DNA of 64,000 nt from Arachis hypogaea (taxonomy: Eukaryota > Streptophyta > Magnoliopsida > Fabales > Fabaceae). Numbering within the stretch: the stretch's first letter is position 1; each line of letters begins with the position of its first letter. The notes under the pieces are model-generated. The model was not told where the DNA came from. It ran no database searches and saw only the letters and a list, made by a program, of their open reading frames with translations. Positions 34,349 to 45,113 of the stretch are shown one piece after another. The translations under genes and the position numbers were made by a program. The stretch spans positions 21,674,890 to 21,738,889 of the forward strand of contig NC_092045.1 of the NCBI RefSeq assembly GCF_003086295.3, read 5' to 3'.

Positions 34349-34889
34349 TTTATTCATTGTTCATTTTTTTTTGTTGGGGTAACCTTTGTCCCTTTTCTAT
34401 TATTTTTCTCTTTTTTTTTTCTTTTTGAAACATAACGTATACAAAAAGAAAAATTCTCAACAGATAAATCATATAGTTTAAATAATTAACACATGAATAT
34501 GTATCTACCTTCTAAAATTTTCAATGAATATCCAAAATAAACCTTTTTCTTTTACTGATGTTTTCAAAAACTTTCCACACTTAAATGATACACACTCATT
34601 AGCCTAAGCTAATCAAAGTTTCAAATCAAGGATTTTTTTTCGCTTAGAGGCTAGTATTGTGCTAAAATTTAGAATAAAGGGTTCAAAAGACTCAAAATTT
34701 GGTAACAATGGTAAATACAGAATAAGGTTATTTGGATAAGTGAACTCATGAAAAGATGGCATCAATCATATAAATGCATGCATAAATAAAACATTGGATA
34801 TAAAGAATCAAACAAGTTAGAAATTGGAATTATGAAAAGAGAATAACACACAAGAATAAAGTAGTGGTTAAAATGATGCAACTATACAT
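34349..34889 (-). other. Element D internal region between E and the MITE
   Basis: Non-coding. It aligns with 7200-7690 of element B (for example cctaagctaatcaaagtttcaaat). It carries an internal purine motif at 34571-34586 (minus strand ATTTAAGTGTGGAAAG), which after removing E lies about 0.82 kb from D's terminal tract. Confidence 0.65.
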
Positions 34890-34892
34890 TAA

Positions 34893-35546
34893 GGTTACAT
34901 TTATTTTTGAAGATATGACAGAACATGAGACTGAGACAGAGACAATAGAATAGAGACATTAAAAATTATTTTTTGTGTATTATGTTTGGATACAATGTAC
35001 AAGACACTAATGTAATGCCAAGTATTATGTTTGGATACACATGAACAAGACTAAAATAGCCATGTGATTCCAAATTTTTTGCATCAAATACAAACTAATT
35101 TAATAGAGAATGAGAGTACGTAGGAGTACAGGAGATTACAAGAAAAACTGGTCTAATAAACCAACAAGGTAAAAATGGTATTGAAGTAAGAACGATAAGA
35201 AGGAAGAAATTATCCAGCCAAATAAATAAGAAATTCTACACGAAGAGAGTACCTGAACAAAAGAAAGAAGAACGTAGAAATAGAAAAAAGGAAAAAATAG
35301 TACCTCTTTGAGAACAAAGAGAAGAAGCTCAAATTAGAGAAAATAAAAAGAGACAATAGTGGAATAATAAAAATATCTATGAACAAAAAGGAAAAAATTT
35401 TTCATAAAAAAATCCATGTTCACGTTCTCAAATCCATCGTTGTCCTTCGTAAAAGAGTGGACACAAAAATATAAAAGACTATTCCAGAGACAATGTGCAT
35501 TCGTTGTCTATGTCTTTGTGTTCTATCTCCGAAAATAAACGCTACC
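34893..35546. mobile_element. Tourist-like MITE (654 bp) in element D
   Basis: Ends GGTTACATTTATTTTTGAAG (left) and GGTAGCGTTTATTTTCGGAG (reverse complement of right) form an imperfect inverted repeat. The flanks are TAA at 34890-34892 and 35547-35549. It shares an internal style (runs of agagaca/tgtctctg-type words) with the MITE at 19513. No protein coding capacity is seen. Confidence 0.75.
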
Positions 35547-35549
35547 TAA

Positions 35550-36216
35550 AAGCCAAATTCTCACTTGGTTGTGTTCTACTCAAATTTATGTTACACAATC
35601 TTCAATTTCCAAGCAAATTCAAAAGAATTGGTTTAACTCATGATAATGGGATGCCTTGAAACAGTTTTTTTGAAAATTAGTTATTCTACCCAAGTAGCCT
35701 AAATCAGTTTTCATCATTTATTTTTTTCAAAAAAGGCCTTCGATGAAAATTAAAAATTCTAGGTTCTTTCCCTTGTAATCTCCTATTCCAATCAACACAT
35801 GCATAAACGAAAAAAACCTAAGTCCTATTACCCATATTCATCCATACACAAAGAAAGGTAAAAGAATATATACAGACCAAATCGAAAGAGAAGGTGCAAC
35901 TAAACTAGATTAAAGTTTTAAGTTATATACAAAACTGACAAAAAGCGCAAATAAACTAAAAAGGTAGAAATAACAGTTATCCAGCAAATTCAAAAAGAAA
36001 CAAAACTAAAGAACTAAAGACAGAATAAACAAATATGAAAATATTCAGAATACTTGACCCATTTTTTGTCTTTATGCTGTAGAGACCCCCCCCCCCCCAA
36101 AAAAAAAAAAAAAAAAAAAACACACTGGAATTCAGCATGGTCTTCTGTGCTGCATGAGGTTACAAAGTGTGGAATGAGTCCTCCTCGACTTCGTCCTCGC
36201 CCATTGCCGATTCTCC
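35550..36216 (-). other. Element D internal or 3'-untranslated sequence
   Basis: The first 200 bp resemble element B near 7720-7850. Beyond about 35800 no relation to B or C is visible, and this may be the 3' end of the PF20167-type gene. A poly-C/poly-A homopolymer junction lies at about 36086-36121. Confidence 0.5.
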
Positions 36217-37298
36217 TTATTCCTCTCCGCTCTCATGGTCTGTAGGCTGCTCAACCTCCTCCTCGGGTGTGTCTGGCTCCTCCGGACCTGGATCCTGTCC
36301 CTTAGCCATCACCATGAGTTGCCCATATCGCTGCTTGTTGCGGTGCTCATTGCTTGCCAGACGGTTCATGGTTCGAGTTTCTATCTCCGTGAGCCTTTGC
36401 CAAACAGCTGCCATCGGGTTCAAAGAGGAGCCCTCGGTGGTAGAATGGCGGCGCCAAGGTCTTGATGATTCCGCAGCTTCACCCTTGAACTTTATCCCAT
36501 GTGGAATGACTTTGGCATGCTCGGAGGTTTCAATCATCAACTCGCCTTCATCCGGGTGGATTCCATTCTCCTCAGCCAATCTCATAACAAGACTCGGAAA
36601 TGGAAGTAAGCGAGATTTGAAGGTATCCTTCATCTTGTTATGGATAAGCTTGTGGAGATCCACCTGCTTGTCGTCTAAGATGCAGTACAGTAGAGTGGCT
36701 ACATCTAATGTAATGTCAGTGAAGTGCGATTTCGGCTCGATGTAGCTGAAGATCAAGTAAAGCCATGTAGTAGTGGCTTCCTTTGTGAGCTGGTTTGCTC
36801 TCAATCTGATGGGAGCCATTTTTCCATTGTAAGTCCAATCTGAACCTGGCTCACATTCTCTGTAGAATTTCATCCCATGGTTTCTTGGGAGCTGGCAGGG
36901 ACTTCAGTTTCTCATAAGCATCCTTTCCTCGAGCGGGCCGCGGAATATTGAGGAGAGTTCTGATATTGTCCGGTTTCACAGGAATTGTTCGACCTCGAAG
37001 AAACACTTCCTCCATGTCCTTCTCATAAAAGTTGGCATAGAATTCAGTGACTATACGAGGCAGATTCTTTCTACCGGTCCATGTACAAGAAAATTCCAGC
37101 CCCACTTCCCCACGGACCGTTGACGTATTGATGGATTTCATCATCTTCTGCCAACAGTCCTTCAAAGTGGAGCTTCTTCTTACGGTATGTGCTATCAAAC
37201 AATACCTCCGCAAATCTATCCTTGAAGCGCGCAGGGTCATTGGCGAGTCGTCCTTTCTCTGCTTCATCCAAGGAGGCTTTAGCCTGTTGACGACTCAT
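36217..37298 (-). pseudogene. PF20167-type putative plant transposon protein, frameshifted
   Basis: Three overlapping minus-strand frames together make one protein of about 360 residues. It starts MSRQQAKASLDEAEKG (37298), preceded by an intron-acceptor-like ttttcctttcag. The first frame ends at 37071 and homology continues as RKNLPRIVTEFYANFYEKD in the second. The second frame ends at 36851 and continues as KFYRECEPGSDWTYNGKM in the third. The order and the motifs (RIVTEFYANF, LLNIP, YLIFSYIEPKSHFTDIT, LPFPSLVMRLAEENG) fit the 'putative plant transposon protein' domain, an abundant TE-linked family of unknown activity. The acidic tail (EEPDTPEEEVEQP) is open. Whether it is native to D or a later insertion is undecided. 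Confidence 0.7.
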
Positions 37299-39885
37299 CC
37301 TGAAAGGAAAAGTTTGCGGAGACAATATGTCAAACTCTAAGAGAATTAAAACAATACAAGCAGAGTTCAAGACATTCAAGCAATGAAGAGCTAGTATAAG
37401 CAAACAATACCCTATGGGCAACAATTGAGGAAGTACGAATCCTAACAAAATGAGGTTAAAAGCACTAAAATGTAGTGAATTAATGATGTTGTGACATAGA
37501 AGAAAGCAAGGTCACAATAGTCAAAAGGATATGTAATTCACTCATTTTAGAGCGGTTGGATACTTTAAAGAGAACTTGTGAGTTGAGATAAACAAACAAG
37601 CATCGAAGAAGCTTAAAAGCACTCAAGCAATCATCAAGTAAGTGTGAAATAGACGATGAGTTAAAGTTGGTTGATGTGCTAGTTGAGGTCAACGAATCAA
37701 ATGAAATATCAACTCGCACATCAATCAGTTTCAATGTAACATGCCTAAGGAATCACCTAATCAATGTGAAATACAAACAATCAAGAATTTAGGTTCAAGG
37801 ATTTCAACAAGGCACAAATGCACAACCGGATAATCAAAGTAGTAAACAATATAAACAAGCATTACCAAGTAACCAACTGCATCATATAAAGGCACATCAT
37901 CACTCATTAAAAATTTGCCCTGTCATGGTGAAAGAATTTAAATCACATGGTGGTCAAAACATGCAATTCAAAAAATTTATAAGGCTTTGAAGGCAATTCA
38001 TAACATTGAATCATGTAAAATTGATGTATGCAATTACCAATATACAAGCTATTATCAAAATAGACACTGAACAAGTGAAGGCTGTTTGAATCGGGCATCA
38101 ATCAAGCAAAATACAAACAAGCTCAGCATCACAATTTATCAAAATTGGCAGTGCAACAGTGAATGTCACACAATCAGACAATTGTCAGATAAATACTTAG
38201 CACAATTCTAGCAAAACAGGAGCAAATCAGCACAAAATGTCAACAATTTAGTCAAGTAGTTTCCAAACAAAATCAGCAGCAAATCAGTCAATCCAGTCCA
38301 AACCAAATGAAATTCAAACTCAAAAAGTATAATAGCATGATTAATTATCTATGAACTAACACCAATCCTACTCTAAAGCAACCTAACAGCAGCAAATTTT
38401 TAGCAAAAACAACCTTAACGCAGTGAAGTAACAAGTATCCAAATAATCAAAACAATTTCAGACAATCAAACATGCAACAATCACACGTTATCCCGTCAAT
38501 TTCAGCCTCAAAAGTCATCAAAACCAGCAGTAAAACAGCGAATCTCCACAATCTCCACACAATTGGAAAAAAAATCAACCAATCTTGAATACAGCACAAA
38601 ACAATCAGGAAATACAATTAACCATTTCCAAATAATTCCAGCAGCAGTTATAGCAAATCAACAATTTCAACGCTTTCAGCCCAAATGAATTCAGCAGCAC
38701 CGTCCAGCAGTTCAATTCAAACCAAACACTTTTCAGCATTCTCAGTACCTAATAACCTAAGCTAATCCTATCATACCCACCTAAAATCCACTAACAGAAA
38801 ATAAAAAAAAACTAAGATGAACTAATCATGAAACTGATTGAAAATTGAAACTAAAATTCTAATTAAACCTAAGTTAAATTAACGAAAATTAGAGGAACTG
38901 AAAGTAGGTTGGTTCATGAACCTGTAATGAAGAACAAAGCAAAAAGGAATCAGGGGAGAGGTGGATGTTGCAGCTGCTAGAGGCGGCTGAGTCGATCGCC
39001 GGTGGTGGTTCGGCCATGGGTCAGTGGACAGATGAGAAGGGAAAAGACGAGAGGAAGAAGAAAAGAGAAAGGGATGCGGCGGTGGTCTGAGGCAGGGAAG
39101 GAGAGTGTTGTGGCGCTAGGGTACCGCGAAGAGGAGGGTCTCTGACGCCGTGGGATCTGGTTTGAGGCACGAAACAGGGGAAAGGCTTCGGTGGTTTTAT
39201 GATGGTGGGCCGAGGGGAGAGGGTCGTGGTGTCTCTGGGTTTCGACGGCGGCGCTGCGAAGAGATGAAGATGGTCGTGGTGGTTGAAGATGGCGCTGCAA
39301 ATAGATGCTGCGTGGTGGCTGCTGCGCCAGACAGAGAAGAAGAAAAGGGGTGGTGGTGCGGCGTTTCCAACAGCGACGATGGTGGTGGTTGAAGGCGGCA
39401 GTAGCTGGAGGCTACAGACAGGGGGGAAAGGGATGAAATTTTCCCTCTGGTTCTCCAGCAACAACAACCACCAGTGGATGAAATTTTCCTCCAATCTTCT
39501 TGCGAAGCCACGGAGTCCGGTCCTCGTTGGAGGTGCGTCCTCGCGCTTTGCAACGTCGGCTCGTCATGGCTGATGGAGGTCGTGGACGGTACTAATGGTT
39601 GGTGAATTGAAGTTACTGTGGGTGATGGAGGTCGCGCCACAATGCTTCAAGGAGTCTAGCAAGTTCAAGGCTTTTAGAGGTAGAGATATGGTTTGCTTCT
39701 TGACGAAGCAGGAAGTGGGAGGGCATTAGAGGTCTTGGGAGGTGGAGGGAAAGGTGTAGTAGTGCTAATTGTGGCTTTCTTGGCTGTTGCGGTAGCCTTG
39801 GGAAGGCCGGCGGCGGAAGTCCATTGTAATGACGGGTGGGAATGAGAAAATGGAGAATGAAAAAAATATATATATATATATACTC
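37299..39885 (-). other. Probable intron and GC-rich 5' leader of the PF20167-type gene
   Basis: From about 37312 to 38900 the sequence is AT-rich with repeats of the words caaatcagca and aatttcagc, as in a long intron. From about 38930 to 39640 it is unusually GC-rich, with ggcggc/ggtggtgg-type words giving spurious frames on both strands (Pro/Ser/His-rich one way). I read this as a leader or promoter-proximal segment, not as coding sequence. Confidence 0.4.
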
Positions 39886-41191
39886 ATTTTGGTCTTCACA
39901 AAATTTTAGACTGGACACTTTAGTCTTTAACTAAAATTAATTACTCGATTGGTCCTAACAATTAATTCCGTCAGTCATTTAAGTCTTTTATTCCGTTAAC
40001 TCTAACGGAGGACAAAATAGTCCCTGACAACTCTAACAGGAGACAAAATGGTTCCTGGTCTCCTTTGTTCGTAAACGACACTGTTCTCTCCCAATTTCCA
40101 CTATATCTCACATAACACTAGCAGTCTAACACTATAACTTCAAACTACACAATACACACTCTATAAATTTAATGTTCACAAGAAAAAAATCCTTAACTTG
40201 TTCTCAACCAATTCATACTCAGGAAACTAATGCCTATATCTCTCAACTTGTTATCGTCTTCGATGGATCCCCTGAATCTAGACAACAAGTCTGGTTTCTT
40301 AAGACCCGCCGTCGTTGTTGCCATCTCCCTCCTCCTCTGCCCTATCATCTCTATGACCACATTGTCCATCACTCTGATCGCTTCCTTTAGTTTCTTCTCC
40401 GAACCAATGTTTAGGAATCGCTTCAGTTTTCATATGAGCGGCAACGATGACATTGCTCGTTGTACTGATAGCTTGGATGCGAGGTCAAAACTGTCTGCCA
40501 ACTTGGACTCTAGAAAAGAAGGAATGAATCACTCGGTGTCTATTTCAAATGAGAATTTGCATATGATGTCGAAGGATAATCTTCTCATAATGTTCTAATG
40601 TCCAACAATCTATATTGCTTGTCAGAGAGTGGAGAAAGGCGTGCCCTTGGAGTAGTTGTGAAACTTGGTCTTGAGGATGTTGTGGACGTGTTGGGGTTGG
40701 AGGTGATGTTATCGAAGACGTGGAAGTGGATGCTTTTGGTGGGTGAAGTGCAGAGGAGGTGGATGTACCAGTCACAAAGATTTAGGAAGTGTGTGGTCCA
40801 TGACATGTTGAGGTAGGTGCGACACGTGTGACAATTACACCATGCTTAATTGTGGAGTTAAAGAGGAGGAAGGAAAAGATGGAAAAGAAGACTGTGAAGG
40901 TGAAGAATGAGAGTATGAATGTTAGGGTTATGCAAGATATGATAAAAATTGGGGAAGAACAGTGTCATTTTCGAATAAAGGGGTCAGTGATCATTTTGTC
41001 CCTTGTTAGAGTTGTCAGGAACTATTTTGTCCCCTGTTAAAGTTGTCAAGGACTATTTTGTCCTCCGTTAGAGTTAACGGAGTAAAGGACCTAAGTGATT
41101 GACGGAATTAATTGTTAGGGACCAATCGAGTAATTAATTTTAGTTGGGGACTAAAGTGTCCAATCTGAAATTCTTTGAGAACCAAAATGGG
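39886..41191. mobile_element. 1.3-kb DNA transposon with long inverted repeats, MULE- or foldback-like
   Basis: About 170 bp at the left (39886-40055, attttggtcttcac...ggacaaaatag) match the reverse complement of the right end (about 41015-41191) with scattered mismatches. Both ends are flanked by tatatactc (39877-39885 and 41192-41200), a possible 9-bp target duplication, although the left copy lies in a TA run. Long TIRs and a 9-bp duplication fit Mutator-like elements. No transposase is present. The interior has a short plus-strand frame with a hydrophobic stretch (about 40260-40598) and a minus-strand frame (40585-40806); either could be a captured host-gene fragment. Confidence 0.7.
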
Positions 41192-41224
41192 TATATACTC
41201 AAAAAAAAGAGAATGTGAAGAGAA

Positions 41225-41282
<58 letters not shown>
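41225..41282. repeat. (GA)n microsatellite
   Basis: About 58 bp of nearly pure GA, just outside the long-TIR element. Confidence 0.95.
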
Positions 41283-41286
<4 letters not shown>

Positions 41287-41850
41287 TGATGACAGTACCG
41301 GTGAAGACGAGGATAATTTGGGATTTTTTAGGTAATTTTGAACTTCACTTTAGAGAGTAAAGTATGATCTTTTACCATTGAATAGTTTCTCTTTCATATT
41401 TATTCTTGGTCCCACTTATGAAATAAATGGTGAGAGATCACACTTTATTCTCTAAAGTAAAATTCAAACTTTAGAGGATCCAAATCCATGTTTCATGTAT
41501 ACAAATGATAATTTTTTTTTATTGGTAGATATGTCAGTGTTTTCAACTTTTGTAAATAGAAATGGTAGTTCGTAATAAAAAATAAGAATCAAATTAAAAA
41601 AAACTATAAACAAGAGATTTTTTAAAAAAACAAATTAAACACTAAATTAACAATATTTTTAATTTCTAAAATTATTTTAACCGTTTAAACATGTATTTTA
41701 AAATAAAAATCTACCAAATCAAGCTAACATAGAAAAAAATTTGTACAAGAATAATAAAAAGAGATAAAGTTTAGAAGATTTTACTATGGTGGGGTATCTC
41801 CCACCTAACACTTTTATTTATTGTCCTTAAGTTGGACTTGGATGAAGCCT
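41283..41850. other. AT-rich non-coding sequence of element D
   Basis: No gene is seen. At the right edge the minus strand keeps a decayed copy of the gtgggaga(c/t)a-ccccacca block that follows the reading frames of B and C. Confidence 0.55.
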
Positions 41851-43313
41851 TGTCATCGGATTGTGCTTGAACTTATCCTAGAATTGTCACCAATGTTTGA
41901 ACTTCCAATAGTCTCCGGGATCCCAAATTATGCGCACCAAGTTCTCAAAAAATACCAAACAAGTAGTAAGACATCGAGATTGTTGATTGTTGAAGTGAAT
42001 TTCGAGGTCCCAAATTTTGTTTGTAAACATCATTTCTTGTTGATCTTCAAGCTTCCAATTGGGTGACTAAACTCTTAAATTCTCATCAAGATTTCAAATC
42101 ATCCTTTGAAATTCATTCAATTGCGCCTTGCACCACCTTTAGGCCCCAAATCTTGATTTGCCGTTTTTATGAACCTTAAACCTTTTTTCCAACCAACATT
42201 CAATGTTCCACCATTTAGCATTCCAAAAAGAATGATAAGTTGGTAATCCGCCTCCAAGAGAGCATATTAATTTGAGTCGATGAAGTTCACGGAAGAGATT
42301 TTTACTCACTCAATTTGCACTTGGAACGGTGTCATTCACATTGATTCTTGCACGGCAACCTCCACCTCTTGATTGTCAACTTCTTCCATACACTCTTCAA
42401 TTTTCAAAGCATGTTTTGGAGGTTGTTCGCATTCCTCTTCAATATTGCTTTCATACCTAATGGAGGAAGGTTCAACAAGTTCAATGACGTCATTGGGTGG
42501 TGTGAGAGTGTCTTCAGTAGTAGAATTCGTCTCTTGCTCAACTTCTCCTAAAACCTCAACTACTTCTTCCAATTCAATGCTTGTATCCTCTACTTTTAGC
42601 AACTCATGCTTCAACTCTTCTTCTTTTACTTGAGATTCCAAGCTTTTTATCATCCTGCACTCTTCAATTGAGGTTGATTCCTCACATCTATCCACGAAAT
42701 TACTTTGGTTGTGATATAAACATAAGTCTAAGCGGGTTAAGATTTCGGCCAAGGTTGTCATGACAGTGTCATGACGCTTGATTGATTCTTGTTGTTCAGT
42801 ATCATCCAAGGGAGGTTGTGGTGGAAAGGAAGATTCATCATGTGGAATAAAGTTTTCATATATGAGAGGTGGTTCATAAGGGTGAGAATATTGAGGTGGT
42901 GTATATGAAGGTAGTTGGTCAAGAAAATTATGGGAGTAGTGATGTTGGAATGATGGTGGTTCATAAGGTGGGTTGTGAGATGGACATGTAATTTGATCCC
43001 ATAGAGATATTTGGTGGTGAAATGGGACTTGAGGATATTGTGGTTGAAAATAATGTTGAGGATAGGGTTCATAGGAATATAGTGGTTGAAGTTGATAATC
43101 ATTGCAAGGGATACCATAGTCAATTGGTTGGTATGCACTATAGGATGAGTTATGATCATAGTGGCACGGAGGAGGAGATTGCTATGAGGATTGTTCATAT
43201 GAATACGGCTCCTCCCTCAAGTGATAATTCAACCCTTGATGCACAACATTATTAAGATTGCCATTTTCTACAATTCCATAATCATATCCAAAACCATAAG
43301 GATGAGAGTTCGT
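41851..43313 (-). pseudogene. Element D copy of the B/C/D-family reading frame, decayed
   Basis: The minus strand gives NSHPYGFGYDYG preceded by ACG where B has its ATG start, then a Pro/Tyr-rich domain (YEPYPQHYF, PPYEPPSFQHHY) with an in-frame TAG at 43182-43184. Next come an acidic middle (MIKSLESQVKEEEL...VEVLGEVEQE, 42336-42809) and a broken C-terminus still readable as IIWDPGDYWKFKHW and KFKHN near 41857-41930. The domain order is identical to that of B. Frameshifts and stops show it is dead. The conserved order across three diverged elements defines a family-specific protein of unknown function. Confidence 0.75.
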
Positions 43314-43463
43314 AGAGAAAAGAGGAAATAAAAACAAAAGCTATTACGAAACAAATAAAAACACACTTCTAACTACTAACAAAAATCAAGAAATAATCAA
43401 AAAGCAAACTATTCACATATTCACATATTAACAATAGCCAATAACATGACACACATTGCAACT

Positions 43464-43480
43464 TCTCGGCAACGGCGCCA
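43464..43480 (-). promoter_or_regulatory. Element D primer-binding site, Asp-tRNA-like
   Basis: The plus strand reads TCTCGGCAACGGCGCCA, one mismatch from the tRNA-Asp 3' end, 9 bp from the LTR edge at 43490. Confidence 0.8.
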
Positions 43481-43489
43481 AAAAGTTAA

Positions 43490-45113
43490 TGTGAGAATTT
43501 ATGTCGGTCTAGAATTTCTCAATATAATTTTACTCCAAGCATAGTCTAAACCAACAATTAACTCTCATAATCAAAGTTTAATTTGTTTGTCACAATGCAA
43601 ACTAATAAAAATCAGGAGTTTTAAGTCCCGAATCGTCTCTTAAAAGAATTGCAGTGAGGTATGCATATCATTGGCTATGAAAAATTGGGGGTGGGATAGC
43701 AATTGACACAAAATTAAATAGCAAAAAAGTAAATGACAATTAACTAATAAAATAAAGGAAATTCAAATGCTAAGGAACCTTTTGGCAAGAGTTGAGAATT
43801 AAGATTTCCTATCCTAACCATTGATCACAAACATGGACAATTATGAAGAGTTAATCCCACTTAGTCAATCCTAACATCGAGGACAAGTCAAATACGTATA
43901 ATTGATATCAATCCAAAAATCCTAGCCAACTCACTAATTAGCTTAGTGAAAAACTAGCGTTAGTGGAAACCAAATCAACTAATAATCCCAAATTACTAAT
44001 CAATATTGGACATCAATGACTCAAGGTCATCTAAGTCCTCAATCCCAATCCAAGAGTGTGAAAAACTACTCAATAACTAAAAGAGACATTTTATCAAACA
44101 CTTAGCATTCATAAAAGAAAAAACATGGTAAATTACATGAATAATAAAATCTATAACTACCAATTACAAAAAACAATAATAACAACTCAATTAAGCAACA
44201 ATAAACATAAAAATATTAAATTGTATTAATGAAAATTCAAGATTCAAAGGTTCAATATTCATAAACTAAGAAAAGAAGACAAGCTAAATACCACTAAATT
44301 CTAAGAGAATTAGGGTGTAAGAATATAAATTCAAGTATCAAGACTATAATTAAATAAGACGAAAACTTAAAACTAGTGAGAAAATAAAGTAAAACCTAAG
44401 GCATTCTAGAGAGTAGTTGGAGCTTCACTCTTTAGAATCCTTTTAAAACCTAAGAAAAAATGTAAAATCTAAGTGTATGTGTGTGTGTTCCTCCTCCACC
44501 CCTTTAGCATTCAAAATACATCAGAATATAGCAATTGGGGGCCTTTTGGAAATCGAAAATAAAGATGCACGTGTTTCACTAAACCAAGCACGTGGAAACT
44601 TTTTGCGCACGCAGAATTTTATTGCTCAAGTGAGAAGTTCGCGCACACAATGTCTAGAAGCGCAGCCGCGGAACTTGCCCACGCAAATGATGCTTGCCCA
44701 CACAAGAAACACGTGCTTGCGAGATTTTGGGGCCCAGGCGAGAAATGCGCCCACTCGAGGAATCCTCGTGTTATCAGAAAACTAGCTCATGCGAGATATT
44801 TCCGCCTACGCGAGACTTCATCAAACTCCAATCCAAATTGCTTCCCGAATTCTCTTCTTCTCTCCATTCTTTTTTATCCTTTAAAGCCATTGAAGCATCT
44901 CAACATTGAAATAACAAAAGTGATCACGACGTCGAATGGCATAAAAAGAAATAAAAAATCAATGATTAAGAGCATATAAAGCATATTTTTCACTCATGAG
45001 TTTATTGGAAGCAATAAATGAAAAAATCCTTGGATTAAGCTAAAATTGTGTAATTTAGTTGATAAACTCTATACTTTTCAATACAATTTATAGCAATAAA
45101 ATGGAACTTATCA
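43490..45113 (-). mobile_element. Element D 5' LTR
   Basis: A 1624-bp copy of 20602-22101. It carries a longer CpG-rich array (about 44600-44815, about twelve units of 17-19 bp) that accounts for most of the length difference. The U5 core is at about 43629-43660. Confidence 0.88.
44600..44815. repeat. CpG/GAGA-type array in element D 5' LTR
   Basis: About twelve units such as acgcagaattttattgctc, aggcgagaaatgcgccc and atgcgagatatttccgcct, alternating 17 and 19 bp. It is roughly twice the size of the array in the sister LTR. Confidence 0.6.

Larger units (their letters stand above)
20602..45113 (-). mobile_element. Element D: non-autonomous LTR retrotransposon hosting element E and others
   Basis: LTRs lie at 20602-22101 (3') and 43490-45113 (5'); the minus strand begins TGATAA and ends TTCTCACA. 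The primer site is at 43464-43480, and a decayed reading frame homologous to those of B and C is at 41851-43313. The internal region is expanded by E (11.6 kb), a MITE, a long-TIR element and a PF20167-type gene. Flanking 5-mers (agtga and ctgaa) do not match cleanly, so the insertion is inferred from the interrupted 168-bp repeat of element F, whose sequence resumes exactly at 45114. Confidence 0.85.

Noticed and set aside
36086..36121. Poly(A) tail of a LINE or processed pseudogene
   Set aside because: No upstream retrogene or LINE sequence and no matching target duplication; the A run adjoins a C run.
39021..39640. Pro/Ser/His-rich frames on both strands
   Set aside because: Several overlapping frames on both strands arise from GC-rich simple words; no domain or start context favours any of them.
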